Shown here one piece after another: positions 19,651 to 31,617 of a stretch of DNA of 64,000 nucleotides. A model generated the notes under the pieces. The model worked only from the letters and a program-made list of their open reading frames with translations, was not told the origin of the DNA and searched no databases. The stretch covers positions 17,726-81,725 of the forward strand of contig JAJDNF010000001.1 of the NCBI GenBank assembly GCA_022340805.1. The letters are read 5' to 3'. The translations under genes and the position numbers were made by a program. How positions within the stretch are numbered: position 1 is the first letter of the stretch; every line of letters starts with the position of its first letter. This stretch comes from Chromatiaceae bacterium. GTDB taxonomy: Bacteria > Pseudomonadota > Gammaproteobacteria > Chromatiales > Chromatiaceae.

Positions 19651-19743
19651 ATGTTCAGCTTTGACAATTTCGCCATGACCATCGTCATCACCCTTATCGC
19701 GATGGCCTGGCTCAGTTTTTTCTCGGTTATCCTGGCCGGTTGA
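19651..19743 (+). CDS. Putative 30-residue membrane protein after ccoS
   Basis: A short ORF too small for usual gene calling: it begins MFSFDNFAMT and continues as one hydrophobic helix (ITLIAMAWLSFFSVILAG). ATG 19651 has GAGGAG seven bases upstream, and it begins 11 bases after the ccoS stop, so it would be co-translated with the cbb3 maturation genes. I do not recognise a family. Small hydrophobic subunits are known for terminal oxidases (CcoM, CydX), which makes a structural or assembly role plausible but unproven. Confidence 0.55.
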   Translation: MFSFDNFAMTIVITLIAMAWLSFFSVILAG

Positions 19744-19846
19744 GGTCCGCCGGTTAGGGGCAGGGCACGGGCACGCAAGGGCGATGGATCAGCCTTGGTG
19801 ACCGCGGCTGCGGGACCGCCAGCACGGGCGGCGCCGGTGAAAAAAC

Positions 19847-19876
19847 GAAGACGCCCGCACTGCTGCGGGCGTCTTC
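19847..19876 (-). terminator. Rho-independent terminator of rpoH
   Basis: A perfect 13-bp stem GAAGACGCCCGCA / TGCGGGCGTCTTC with a 4-base loop (19860-19863). Read on the minus strand it is followed by GTTTTTTC, so it terminates rpoH transcription about 20 bases after its stop. On the plus strand no T-run follows. Confidence 0.9.
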
Positions 19877-19896
19877 CCGGTCCATGTTGTGGTTGC

Positions 19897-20748
<852 letters not shown>

Positions 20749-20812
20749 GAATCCTGTTTCCACATCCTTTTCCAGTTCAAATTTAACACCCGGGACCCCC
20801 GGATGCCAGCCG

Positions 20813-20842
20813 ATATTAGCAGTCTTCGCGTCAGAGTGCTAA
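20813..20842 (-). promoter_or_regulatory. Possible sigma-70 promoter of rpoH
   Basis: On the minus strand TTAGCA (20842-20837), an 18-base spacer and TAATAT (20818-20813), preceded by TG to form an extended -10, lie about 65 bases before the rpoH start. The -35 box is poor. It suggests rpoH has its own promoter now that ftsX no longer lies directly upstream. Confidence 0.35.
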
Positions 20843-20987
20843 ACGGGTGAAAAAGTTCCGTGATTGTTGCAGATGTCTGTTTATAAAGATAAAAAACTGT
20901 TTCCTTCACGGCATCCCGCGGTCGCCCTGCGGGCCCCGCTGACGGCCATCCCAGCCGACAGCGCGGCCCGCGCGGATCTGTAACGGA

Positions 20988-21650
20988 TCAGACCCGGCAG
21001 TCTTTAGTTTCCCCATGTCCATCCGGATGCCTCCCATGTTGCATGCGTGCCCCAGCGCGCTGTGCCTGCGTGACCGCGGGCAAGACGGTGCCGACCCGGC
21101 CAACGGGCGCGTTCTCGCCCTCTATTCCCGTCGTTCGGAATTCGTGATCTGGTGTCTTCTGCGCCGGCCCTGGCGACTTCATAAGGATAAGCTCGGGCCG
21201 CCGTTCGGCATCCAGCCAGCGGTGCAGGTCGCGCGCCGCCTGCCGCAGCAGGCGCAGGGCCTGCTCATGGGCGATCCGCTGCACGCCGCGGGCGGGGTCT
21301 TCGTACTTGCCCGAGAAGGGTCCGGGGCGCTTCCAGAGTTCGCGTCCCGAGTCGTAGCTGCGCGACCAGCGCACCTCACCGGACCGGTCGAGCAGCGGCC
21401 CGCCAACACCAGGCGGGGGCGGGATGCGAGGCGGCGTGCCAGGTGGTGGGGTGATTGAGTCGATCGACTGCGGGGCCGGCGAGGTAAGCAATGTCTCGGA
21501 ACTCGTAGCCATCGGTGTCGGCACCGGTGCATCCTGCACGATCCTGGGTGTGGCCGAGGGTGACAAAGGGGGACACGGCGTTACCAGAACATGGAGCCGC
21601 TGTTCAAACACGCGATGGAACCGGACTCCGTATGAGCACCGCCAATTCAA
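20988..21650 (-). CDS. Unrecognised proline-rich ORF in the rpoH-ftsX islet
   Basis: An open frame of up to 220 codons. I do not recognise it. From an internal ATG at 21512 it would encode a proline-rich stretch (PPPGTPPRIPPPPGVGGPL), then a charged region that reads like real protein (SYDSGRELWKRPGPFSGKYE, RLLRQAARDLHRWLDAERR), and a low-complexity tail. There is no clear ribosome site, and overlapping open frames exist on the other strand, as expected in G+C-rich DNA. It may be a decayed gene or chance. Confidence 0.25.
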   Translation of the reverse strand: MNWRCSYGVRFHRVFEQRLHVLVTPCPPLSPSATPRIVQDAPVPTPMATSSETLLTSPAPQSIDSITPPPGTPPRIPPPPGVGGPLLDRSGEVRWSRSYDSGRELWKRPGPFSGKYEDPARGVQRIAHEQALRLLRQAARDLHRWLDAERRPELILMKSPGPAQKTPDHEFRTTGIEGENAPVGRVGTVLPAVTQAQRAGARMQHGRHPDGHGETKDCRV

Positions 21651-21754
21651 GAGTGCGCAAGAATATTGACATTACCGCGCCTCGACACCAAGGGCCCGGA
21701 GTGAACGGTGCTTTCCGCTGCGCGAGCGCATCTGTCCGGCCGGGCCGATGTGTT

Positions 21755-22489
21755 CTATTTTCGAGCTATGAAAACCATCTGGTGGCAATGGTATGGGTCG
21801 ATACGTTCGAGGATGGGCTGAAGGAGATTTGGAAAGGGATACAAACCAAATCCATGACCCTTGACTTCCTTGAAGCCGAGCATCAGCAAATACGATCTGA
21901 GCACCCTATAACTGAAAACAACGAGATGACGATGAACAGCATCGTCTGATTCGGTGTCAGGTTGCAAACCCTCGCGGCTTACTTTGAAGAGTTCTTCTTC
22001 CTTCAGCAAGGCGTCAGAGTCCGGGTGAGGGCCGCTCGATGGCATCCTTCCTAGCAGAAGCAGTGCGACTGTAAAATAAGTGCTTATGTTTGGAGTCAGG
22101 ATTACCAGCGTTCCTCCCTGCTCCAGGCAGCGGTAACACTCTTTCAGGAAGTGGCAGGGATTGAAAAGATGTTCCAGTACCGATAGGCCGAAAATGCATC
22201 TGAACATATTGGTTGGGAACGCAAATTTTTTGCTTAGATCTCCTTGTACTACATTCAGGCCCTTTTCGCGGGCGGCGTGCACCAGCTCGGCATTCCACTC
22301 CACGCCGTGATACCGCTGCGGGTCTAATGCCACCATCTCCTGCAAAAGGCCAAATTTATGCCCTTTGCTTGCCCCGCAATCGAGGCACTCTCCGCCCTCG
22401 TTCAACGCATCTGATATCTCTTTGTGAGCCAGAGAATATGCCTCTTGCATGGTTCGTTGATAGAGGCTCTTGAAGTATTTTTCTAACAT
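21755..22489 (-). CDS. SAM-dependent methyltransferase of lower G+C
   Basis: A 244-residue class I methyltransferase. Motif I is CLDCGASKGHKFG, the acidic motif II GVEWNAEL follows, and the post-I region reads GLSVLEHLFNPCHFLKECYR then GGTLVILTPN, the Methyltransf_11 pattern; the substrate is unknown. ATG 22489 is used because the 31 extra codons from an upstream ATG (22582) look non-coding. Base composition is clearly lower than the neighbours (28 G or C of 60 at 22141-22200). It has no functional link with rpoH or ftsX and looks transferred. Such enzymes often sit with surface-polysaccharide genes, but none are here. Confidence 0.75.
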   Translation of the reverse strand: MLEKYFKSLYQRTMQEAYSLAHKEISDALNEGGECLDCGASKGHKFGLLQEMVALDPQRYHGVEWNAELVHAAREKGLNVVQGDLSKKFAFPTNMFRCIFGLSVLEHLFNPCHFLKECYRCLEQGGTLVILTPNISTYFTVALLLLGRMPSSGPHPDSDALLKEEELFKVSREGLQPDTESDDAVHRHLVVFSYRVLRSYLLMLGFKEVKGHGFGLYPFPNLLQPILERIDPYHCHQMVFIARK

Positions 22490-22888
22490 GCAATGTCTAT
22501 CATCCGCAGTCTGCAAGCAAAACTCGATAGGTGCTTCGCCAAATGAATCGGGCGGAGTCCATCTACCTCCGTTTGACCCCATTATGCATCGAAAAATGAT
22601 TCAGGCTGCAGGCGCCTGGCAGCCTGCGCCGAACGGTCATTTGCGCGTCAGGTCCGCAGCCGCCGCCCAGTACGGCATTATTGCGGCGTGCTCGGTGATC
22701 CATCAGCCTATCCGTCATTACATGCCCGAGCAGTTCGAGCGTGTCATGTCCGGCGGAATGGACGCCGCTTGTGGACTGAATGGCCTGCGATGACGACCCC
22801 ATCGCTCGAGTTTGCCGTGCCGAAATTCGATAAGTGACGGTGTAGCGGCGCGCAGGTATGGGGGACCAGTGAACTGCCGCCTCTGTAG
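22490..22888. other. Unassigned DNA of the islet next to ftsX
   Basis: About 400 bases between the methyltransferase start and the ftsX stop. Short open frames occur on both strands (plus 22584-22793, minus 22563-22802), but none has a ribosome site or recognisable family. No inverted repeats or transposase fragments were identified. I see nothing I can call as a gene. Confidence 0.4.
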
Positions 22889-23848
22889 CTACTCGGGCTG
22901 GATCTGCGCCAGGTGCCGTCCGACCGCCAGCCAGGCGCCGGCCAGGCCGAGCAGCGGCCCGCCGAACACCAGGCCGAGCAGGCTGGCCGGGTCGATCACC
23001 GACAGTTCGAAGGCCGATTCGTACAGACCCGCGAGACGCCGCACCGGGCCATCCAGCATGTACAGCGAGGTCAGGACCAGCGCCAGCCCTATCGCGGCGC
23101 CGAGCAGCCCGTACCAGAGACCTTCGTAGAGAAATGGTCGCCGGATGAAGGCATCGGTCCCGCCGACCAGCTTGACGATCTCAATCTCGCTGTGACGATT
23201 CTGGATATCCAGGCGGATCGTGTTGCCGACGATCAGCAGCACAGCACCGGCCAGCAGCCCGGCGAGGATCAATACCGCGCGCTCGATCGCGCCGGTGATC
23301 GCGTTCAGGCGCTCGACCCACTGCAGGTCCACCTGTGCGAGCTCGATCTCGCGGTAGTTCTGCAGGTCCTGCGCCATGCGACCGACGGCCTCGGCTCCCT
23401 GGATGTCGCTCTGCGGGCGCACCAGCACGACCGCCGGCAGCGGGTTGTGCTCGAGCAGCTCCAGCGCCTCGCCGAACCCGGACAGCTCGCGGAATTCCTG
23501 CAGCGCCCTGGCACGGCTGATCAGACGCGTCTCGGCGACGTCGGGGCGCAGCGCGATCTGTTTGCGCACCTGCTCGGCCTGCTCGTCGCTGACCGAATCG
23601 CTCAGAAACAGCGAGACACTCGCGCTGCCTTCCCAGGAACTGCTCAGCTCGCGCACGTTGTCAATCAGCAGGTGCAGGCCGCTGGGCAGCGCCAGCGCGA
23701 TGCCGATCACCGTGGCGGTCATCAGCGTGCTGATTGGGCTGCGGGTCAGGCGGCCGAGCGAGGACAGTGACATCTGGGCGTGGCGCAGCAGCCAGGTCAC
23801 CGGGCTGCGATTGCGCTGGAATCCGGGAGTCCTTTCGCGCCGCGCCAT
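22889..23848 (-). CDS. ftsX: Cell division ABC transporter permease FtsX
   Basis: A 319-residue four-helix protein. With FtsE it forms a divisome complex that activates septal peptidoglycan hydrolases. A cytoplasmic N-terminus, first helix (about 38-62), a periplasmic loop with the FtsX extracellular domain (residues 70-170), then three C-terminal helices; the cytoplasmic RHSEIEIVKLVGGTDAFIRR is the family signature. Its ATG overlaps the ftsE stop by one base. Confidence 0.95.
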   Translation of the reverse strand: MARRERTPGFQRNRSPVTWLLRHAQMSLSSLGRLTRSPISTLMTATVIGIALALPSGLHLLIDNVRELSSSWEGSASVSLFLSDSVSDEQAEQVRKQIALRPDVAETRLISRARALQEFRELSGFGEALELLEHNPLPAVVLVRPQSDIQGAEAVGRMAQDLQNYREIELAQVDLQWVERLNAITGAIERAVLILAGLLAGAVLLIVGNTIRLDIQNRHSEIEIVKLVGGTDAFIRRPFLYEGLWYGLLGAAIGLALVLTSLYMLDGPVRRLAGLYESAFELSVIDPASLLGLVFGGPLLGLAGAWLAVGRHLAQIQPE

Positions 23849-24519
23849 CAGTCCCGGTCCCCGGTATCGCCCGCAACGCGGCCGTTGCGCAGGTTGATGA
23901 TGCGTTTGCCCAGGCGATTGACCAGGTCGACGTCGTGGGTCGCGATCAGCAGGGTCACGCCGACCTGGTTGAACTGCAGGAACAATTCCATGATCTCGCG
24001 TGACAGGTCGGGGTCGAGGTTGCCGGTCGGTTCGTCGGCCAGCAGCACGGGTGGTTTGCTGACCAGCGCGCGTGCGATGCCGACACGCTGCTGCTCGCCG
24101 CCGGACAGCGTGATCGGAAAGACCTTTTCCTTCTTCAGCAGGCCGACCTTGTCGAGCGCCGCGCGTACCCGGCGGTTGATCTCGGCATGTCCCATGCCGG
24201 CCACCACCAGCGGCAGCGCGATGTTGTCGAACACGGTGCGGTCATGCAGCAGGCGATGGTCCTGGAAGATCATCCCGACCTCGCGACGGTGGTAGGGGAT
24301 GTCGCGCGCCTTGAGCTTGTTCAGGTTGCGGCCGTTGACCCAGACCTGTCCGCGCGTAGAGCGTTCCAGCAGCCCGACCAGCTTCAGCAGGGTGCTCTTG
24401 CCGGCACCGGAGTGGCCGGTGAGAAATGCCATCTCGCCCGCCTCGAGATGCAGATCGACACGCGACAGGCCCTCGTGGCCGGACGGGTAGCGTTTGGCGA
24501 CGTTGTCGAAACGGATCAC
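23848..24519 (-). CDS. ftsE: Cell division ATP-binding protein FtsE
   Basis: A 223-residue ABC ATPase partner of FtsX. Walker A GHSGAGKST, signature LSGGEQQRVGIARAL and Walker B LLADEPTGNLD are all intact, with FQDHRLL as the Q-loop region. It starts with GTG 24519, 18 bases after the ftsY stop, and overlaps ftsX by one base, so ftsY-ftsE-ftsX is one operon. Confidence 0.96.
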   Translation of the reverse strand: MIRFDNVAKRYPSGHEGLSRVDLHLEAGEMAFLTGHSGAGKSTLLKLVGLLERSTRGQVWVNGRNLNKLKARDIPYHRREVGMIFQDHRLLHDRTVFDNIALPLVVAGMGHAEINRRVRAALDKVGLLKKEKVFPITLSGGEQQRVGIARALVSKPPVLLADEPTGNLDPDLSREIMELFLQFNQVGVTLLIATHDVDLVNRLGKRIINLRNGRVAGDTGDRD

Positions 24520-24537
24520 TCGAAGCGGACCTTGTCC

Positions 24538-25515
24538 CTACTCAAAAAGTGCCTTGACGAACTCGTCGGCATCGAACGGGCGCAGGTCTTCGATGCCTTC
24601 ACCGACGCCGATGTAACGGATCGGCACGCCGACCCGTTCGGCGATGGCGAAGATGATACCGCCCTTGGCGGTGCCATCCAGCTTGGTCAGCGCGATCCCG
24701 GTCAGGCCGACCGCACTGTGGAACTCGACCGCCTGGTTGAGCGCGTTCTGCCCGGTCCCGGCATCCACCACCAGCAGCACCTCGTGCGGTGCACTCGGAT
24801 CGATCTTCTTCATCACCCGGCTGATCTTGGCCAGTTCGTCCATCAGGTTGCTCTTGGTGTGCAGGCGCCCGGCGGTATCGGCGATCAGGATATCGACCCG
24901 GCGCGCGGTCGCCGCCTCGAGTCCGTCGTAGATCACCGAGGCGGCATCGGCACCCGTGGTCTGGGCGATCACCGGGACTGCGTTGCGCTCGCCCCAGGTC
25001 TGCAGCTGCTCGACTGCGGCCGCGCGAAAGGTATCGCCGGCGGCCAGCATCACGCTCATCCCCTGGTCCTTGAAGCGCCGCGCCAGCTTGCCGATCGTAG
25101 TGGTCTTGCCGGCACCGTTGATGCCGACCATCAGGATCACCAGCGGGCGTCCGGCGGGCCGCTCGACCTGCGGCGCCTCGACGGCGTGCAGGATGGCGGT
25201 AAGCTGGGCGCGCAGCGCGTCGCCAAGCGCCTGCGGGTCGGACAGTTCCTTGCGCCGCACGCGCGTGGTCAGGTCATCGATGATGCGGCGGGTTGCATCG
25301 ACGCCGACATCGGCGCTGAGAAGCAGGGTCTCGATTTCTTCCAGCAGATCCGCGTCGATCTGGCGGTTTCCGCTGAGCAGATCGCCGAGCGCGTCGCTCA
25401 GGCTGGCGCGGGTGCGCGCGAGGCCGGCCCGCAGACGCGCGAACATTCCCTGCGGCTTGGCCTCGTTCTGTGCAGCGGGTTTTTGTGGCTTTTTGTCCTT
25501 GCCGAATCCGAACAT
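24538..25515 (-). CDS. ftsY: Signal recognition particle receptor FtsY
   Basis: A 325-residue SRP GTPase that docks ribosome-SRP complexes at the membrane. NG-domain motifs: G1 GINGAGKTTTIGKLA, G3 DTAGRLHTK, G4 TKLDGTAKGG. The N-terminal acidic A domain of E. coli FtsY is almost absent; only a short basic segment (MFGFGKDKKPQKP) precedes the N domain. ATG 25515 is chosen because the upstream codons lack coding character. It is divergent from the M16 peptidase genes. Confidence 0.96.
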   Translation of the reverse strand: MFGFGKDKKPQKPAAQNEAKPQGMFARLRAGLARTRASLSDALGDLLSGNRQIDADLLEEIETLLLSADVGVDATRRIIDDLTTRVRRKELSDPQALGDALRAQLTAILHAVEAPQVERPAGRPLVILMVGINGAGKTTTIGKLARRFKDQGMSVMLAAGDTFRAAAVEQLQTWGERNAVPVIAQTTGADAASVIYDGLEAATARRVDILIADTAGRLHTKSNLMDELAKISRVMKKIDPSAPHEVLLVVDAGTGQNALNQAVEFHSAVGLTGIALTKLDGTAKGGIIFAIAERVGVPIRYIGVGEGIEDLRPFDADEFVKALFE

Positions 25516-25696
25516 GTTGTTGACTGCGTTGGAACTCTTTGGCGAATCACGGGTCGATTGGCGCAGGACTGACGAGCTACCGGAGGTTGCCGTCGCCTGG
25601 CTGGCTTGCAAGAATCAGCTGCCGCCCGGTGCACTATAGCGATTGTTGCGGCGCATCGTACCACCGGCGCCGTTGGCGTCACATCTCGGAGCCATG

Positions 25697-27073
25697 ATGG
25701 TATCAGCAGTTCTGTTCAGATCTCCTCTAATCGGCCTGTTGCTGGTCTCGCTCCCGGCGGTCGCGCAGGTCAGCGAATTCAGGCTGGACAATGGCATGCA
25801 GGTGATCGTCAAGGAGGATCACCGTGCACCGGTAGCGGTCAGCCAGGTCTGGTACAAGGTTGGTTCGAGCTATGAGCCCGACGGTATCACCGGAATCTCT
25901 CATGCCCTCGAACACATGATGTTCAAAGGTACAGAGAAGGTCGGCGCGGGCGAGTTCTCACGCATCGTGTCGGCGCTGGGCGGCAGCGAGAATGCCTTTA
26001 CCAGTCGCGACTACACTGCCTATTTCGAGACCCTGGCGGTCGAACACCTCGAGCGCGCGCTCGAACTCGAGGCCGACCGCATGCGCAACCTGCTGCTCGA
26101 CCCGGACGACTTCGCGAAGGAGATCGCCGTGGTCAAGGAGGAGCGGCGGCTGCGCACCGAGGATCGGCCGAGCGGCCAGGTCTCCGAGCAGTTCAACGCC
26201 GTTGCCTGGCGCGCCTCGCCTTACCGCAACCCGATCATCGGCTGGATGAACGATCTCGACCACATGACGGTCGACGATCTGGCCGCCTGGTACCGCCGCT
26301 GGTATGCGCCGAACAACGCCACGCTGGTCGTGGTCGGCGACGTGCAGCCGGAGGCGGTGCGGGCGATGGCCGAGCGGCACTTCGGGCCTCTGCCCGCCAG
26401 CGAGCCTCTGCCCATCAAGCCAGCGTTCGAACCGCGCCAGTCGGGTGAGACGCGGGTCGAGGTGCGGGTGCCGGCGCGCCAGCCCTATCTGCTGATGGGG
26501 TACAAGGCACCGACCGTGGGCAAATCCGAACAGCCCTGGGAGCCCTATGCGCTGTTCGTGTTGGCCAACGTGCTGGACGGTGGCGACAGTGCGCGCCTGG
26601 CCCGTGACCTGGTGCGGGGCCGCGGCATCGCCGCGTCGGCCAGTGCCGAATACGGTATCTACAGCCGGCTGTCGGAGATGTTCCTGCTCGCCGGCACGCC
26701 GACCGATGGACACAGTGTGGCCGAATTGGAGCAGGCGCTGCGTGCCGAGGTCGCCCGTTTGCGCGAGGGCTTGATCGACCAGGCGGAACTCAGGCGCGTG
26801 GTCACCCAGGCCGTGGCGAGCAAGGTGTTCCAGGCGGATTCGCTGTTCTACCAGGCGATGGAGATCGGCTCGTTGGAGACCATCGGGCTAGACTGGCACC
26901 TGATCGAGACCGAGATCGACGCGCTCAAGGCGGTCACCCCGGAGCAGGTGCGACAGGTCGCGCAACGCTATCTGGTGGACGACAACCTGACAGTGGCGAC
27001 GCTGCACCCGCTGCCGATCGATGAAAAGGCACCGCGCAAACCCGCCGTGCAGGGAGTTCGTGATGACAGCTAG
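25697..27073 (+). CDS. M16 family zinc peptidase (catalytic subunit)
   Basis: About 458 residues with a signal peptide (LIGLLLVSLPAVAQ). The inverted zinc motif HALEH (HxxEH) follows GITGIS, and the downstream acidic ligand lies in the LERALELEADRM helix. Such proteins are periplasmic insulinase-like peptidases that work as heterodimers with an inactive partner, encoded next. GGAG lies five bases before ATG 25697; ATG 25694 is also possible. It diverges from ftsY. Physiological substrates are unknown. Confidence 0.9.
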   Translation: MVSAVLFRSPLIGLLLVSLPAVAQVSEFRLDNGMQVIVKEDHRAPVAVSQVWYKVGSSYEPDGITGISHALEHMMFKGTEKVGAGEFSRIVSALGGSENAFTSRDYTAYFETLAVEHLERALELEADRMRNLLLDPDDFAKEIAVVKEERRLRTEDRPSGQVSEQFNAVAWRASPYRNPIIGWMNDLDHMTVDDLAAWYRRWYAPNNATLVVVGDVQPEAVRAMAERHFGPLPASEPLPIKPAFEPRQSGETRVEVRVPARQPYLLMGYKAPTVGKSEQPWEPYALFVLANVLDGGDSARLARDLVRGRGIAASASAEYGIYSRLSEMFLLAGTPTDGHSVAELEQALRAEVARLREGLIDQAELRRVVTQAVASKVFQADSLFYQAMEIGSLETIGLDWHLIETEIDALKAVTPEQVRQVAQRYLVDDNLTVATLHPLPIDEKAPRKPAVQGVRDDS

Positions 27074-28361
27074 GTATTGGGCCCCATTACTGCTGGCGCT
27101 GCTGGTCGGCGTCGCGCAGGCCGGCCCCAGGGTCGAGTCCTGGCAGACCAGCCGTGGCGCCAAGGTGATGTACGTGCAGGCACCCGATCTGCCGATGGTC
27201 GATGTGAGGGTGGTATTCGATGCCGGCAGCGCGCGCGACGGCGGGCTTGCGGGACTGGCCCGCTTCGTCAACAACACGCTCAACGAGGGGGCCGGCGACT
27301 GGGATGCGGACAATCTGGCGCTGCGCTTCGAGGACCATGGCATCGAGTTCGGTCACGGCTCCCTGCGTGACATGGCCTGGGTGAGCCTGCGCAGTCTCAC
27401 TGATCCCGCCGTGCTGGAGGTGGCGTTGGACACCACCGCCGCGGTGCTGGCCGCGCCGCGCTTCGACAAGGAGGCGGTCGAGCGCGTGCGCCAGCAGATG
27501 CAGATCGGTCTGCGCAGCAGCCTGCAGTCGCCAGGCAGGATTGCCGAGCGGCGCTTCTACCGGGCCTTATATGGCGATCATCCCTACGCCCATGCCCCGG
27601 ATGGCGACGATACCTCGCTGGCCGGGATCAGCCGCGACGACCTGGTGGGTTTTCACCAGCGCTACTACGTCGCGGCGAACGCGGTCGTGGCGATCGTCGG
27701 CGCGGTCGACCGCGCGCTGGCCGAGCAGATCGCCGAGCGCATCACCGGTGGCCTGCCGATCGGCCAGCATGCCGGCCCGCTGCCACCCCCGCCGGTGGTC
27801 AGCGGCGGCGAGCTGCGCGAGGACTTCCCTTCCTCGCAGACCCATATCTACCTTGGCCAGGCGGGCATGGCGCGCCACGATCCGGATTACTATGCGCTGT
27901 ATGTCGGCAACCACGTGCTGGGTGGCGGCTCGCTGGTTTCTACCCTCGGCGAGGAGGTACGCAACAAGCGTGGCCTGTCGTACAGTGTGTCCAGCTTTTT
28001 CAGCCCGATGCAGGTCGAGGGGCCGTTCCTGATCGTTGCCCAGACCAAGAACGCCAAGGCCGACGAGACCCTGCGGGTGATGCGCGAGACCCTGGCGCGC
28101 TTTGTCAGCGACGGGCCGAGCGAGCAGGACCTCGAGGCCGCCAAGAGCAACCTGATCGGCGGCTTTCCGCTGCGTATCTCGAGCAATGGCAAGATCATCG
28201 AGTACCTGGCGATGATGGGTTTCTACGACTACCCGCTCGACTATCTGGAAACCCTGACCGGGAAGCTTGCGGCGGTCAGCGTCGCGCAGGTGCGCGACGC
28301 GTTCAGCCGCCGCATCGGCGGCCCGGCCGGTATCGCGGTGGTCGTCGGCGGCAACGGCTGA
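27063..28361 (+). CDS. M16 family peptidase-like protein lacking the zinc motif
   Basis: A 432-residue paralogue of the preceding gene, with a signal peptide ending GVAQA-GP. At the position of HxxEH it reads RFVNN, so it cannot bind zinc; it keeps the C-terminal family motifs (NHVLGGGSLVSTLGEEVRNK and RGLSYSV). It is most likely the substrate-holding, inactive half of a heterodimeric M16B peptidase. It overlaps the upstream gene by 11 bases, supporting fixed-ratio expression. Confidence 0.9.
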   Translation: MTARYWAPLLLALLVGVAQAGPRVESWQTSRGAKVMYVQAPDLPMVDVRVVFDAGSARDGGLAGLARFVNNTLNEGAGDWDADNLALRFEDHGIEFGHGSLRDMAWVSLRSLTDPAVLEVALDTTAAVLAAPRFDKEAVERVRQQMQIGLRSSLQSPGRIAERRFYRALYGDHPYAHAPDGDDTSLAGISRDDLVGFHQRYYVAANAVVAIVGAVDRALAEQIAERITGGLPIGQHAGPLPPPPVVSGGELREDFPSSQTHIYLGQAGMARHDPDYYALYVGNHVLGGGSLVSTLGEEVRNKRGLSYSVSSFFSPMQVEGPFLIVAQTKNAKADETLRVMRETLARFVSDGPSEQDLEAAKSNLIGGFPLRISSNGKIIEYLAMMGFYDYPLDYLETLTGKLAAVSVAQVRDAFSRRIGGPAGIAVVVGGNG

Positions 28362-28363
28362 GC

Positions 28364-28933
28364 GTGACGGCCAACCAGCTGCGCATCATCGGCGGTAACC
28401 ACCGCGGCCGACGCCTGCGCTTCGTTCCGGGTCGCGGCCTGCGTCCGACCCCGGACCGGGTGCGCGAGACGCTGTTCAATTGGCTGCAGGCGGATATCCA
28501 TGGCGCGCGCTGCCTCGACCTGTTTGCCGGCAGCGGGGCGCTTGGCCTCGAGGCGCTGTCGCGCGGCGCGGCCCACCTGGTCGCGGTAGAGCACAATCGT
28601 GCCGCGGCCCAGCGTCTGCGTGACAACATCTCGCTGCTCAACGAACAGGCGGTCGCCGAGGTCGTGCATGGTGATGCGCTGCGGCTTCTGAGGACGTCCC
28701 CCGATACGCCGTTCGACATCGTCTTCCTTGACCCGCCGTTCGCCGACGAACTGTTGCCGGAGGCGTGCCGCCGCCTCGAACAGAATCACTGGTTGAGCGA
28801 CGCCGCGATCGTCTATCTTGAGCACGAGGCCAAGCAACCCTGGCCGGCCCTCCCGGAAACCTGGATCGTGTCCCGCGAGGGCGTTGCGGGCCAGTCTGCA
28901 CAGCGTTTGTTGCGCCGCAGCATCCTGGGCTAA
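28364..28933 (+). CDS. rsmD: 16S rRNA (guanine(966)-N2)-methyltransferase RsmD
   Basis: A 189-residue SAM enzyme that methylates G966 of 16S rRNA. IIGGNHRGRRL at the N-terminus, motif I DLFAGSGALGLEALSRG and the catalytic LDPPF are present. It starts with GTG 28364, two bases after the M16 gene, in the same operon. It is near ftsY as in many gammaproteobacteria, but on the opposite side of the divergent promoter. Confidence 0.95.
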   Translation: MTANQLRIIGGNHRGRRLRFVPGRGLRPTPDRVRETLFNWLQADIHGARCLDLFAGSGALGLEALSRGAAHLVAVEHNRAAAQRLRDNISLLNEQAVAEVVHGDALRLLRTSPDTPFDIVFLDPPFADELLPEACRRLEQNHWLSDAAIVYLEHEAKQPWPALPETWIVSREGVAGQSAQRLLRRSILG

Positions 28934-29002
28934 ACTATTGACTTTGCAGTACCCTTCGAAGGCGGGCGCGTGCCCGCCTGGGGTGCAGCCGCCAGGCGCT
29001 GA

Positions 29003-31489
<2,487 letters not shown>

Positions 31490-31617
31490 CCCGGCGGCCC
31501 GGGGGTTGCAATCGACCAGGCGGTCGCTGCGCTGAGCGTGCATGGTCCAGCGCATCGGTGCGCAGGGCTGGGCGTGTTGCGCAGGAGCCCGGGTACGCCA
31601 CACTGCGCCTGCGGGCA

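Noticed and set aside
22490..22582. Longer methyltransferase start at ATG 22582
   Set aside because: The extra 31 residues have no resemblance to the family N-terminus and no good ribosome site.
22563..22802. Short open frames on both strands beside ftsX
   Set aside because: No ribosome site, no family and overlapping frames on opposite strands; treated as unassigned DNA.
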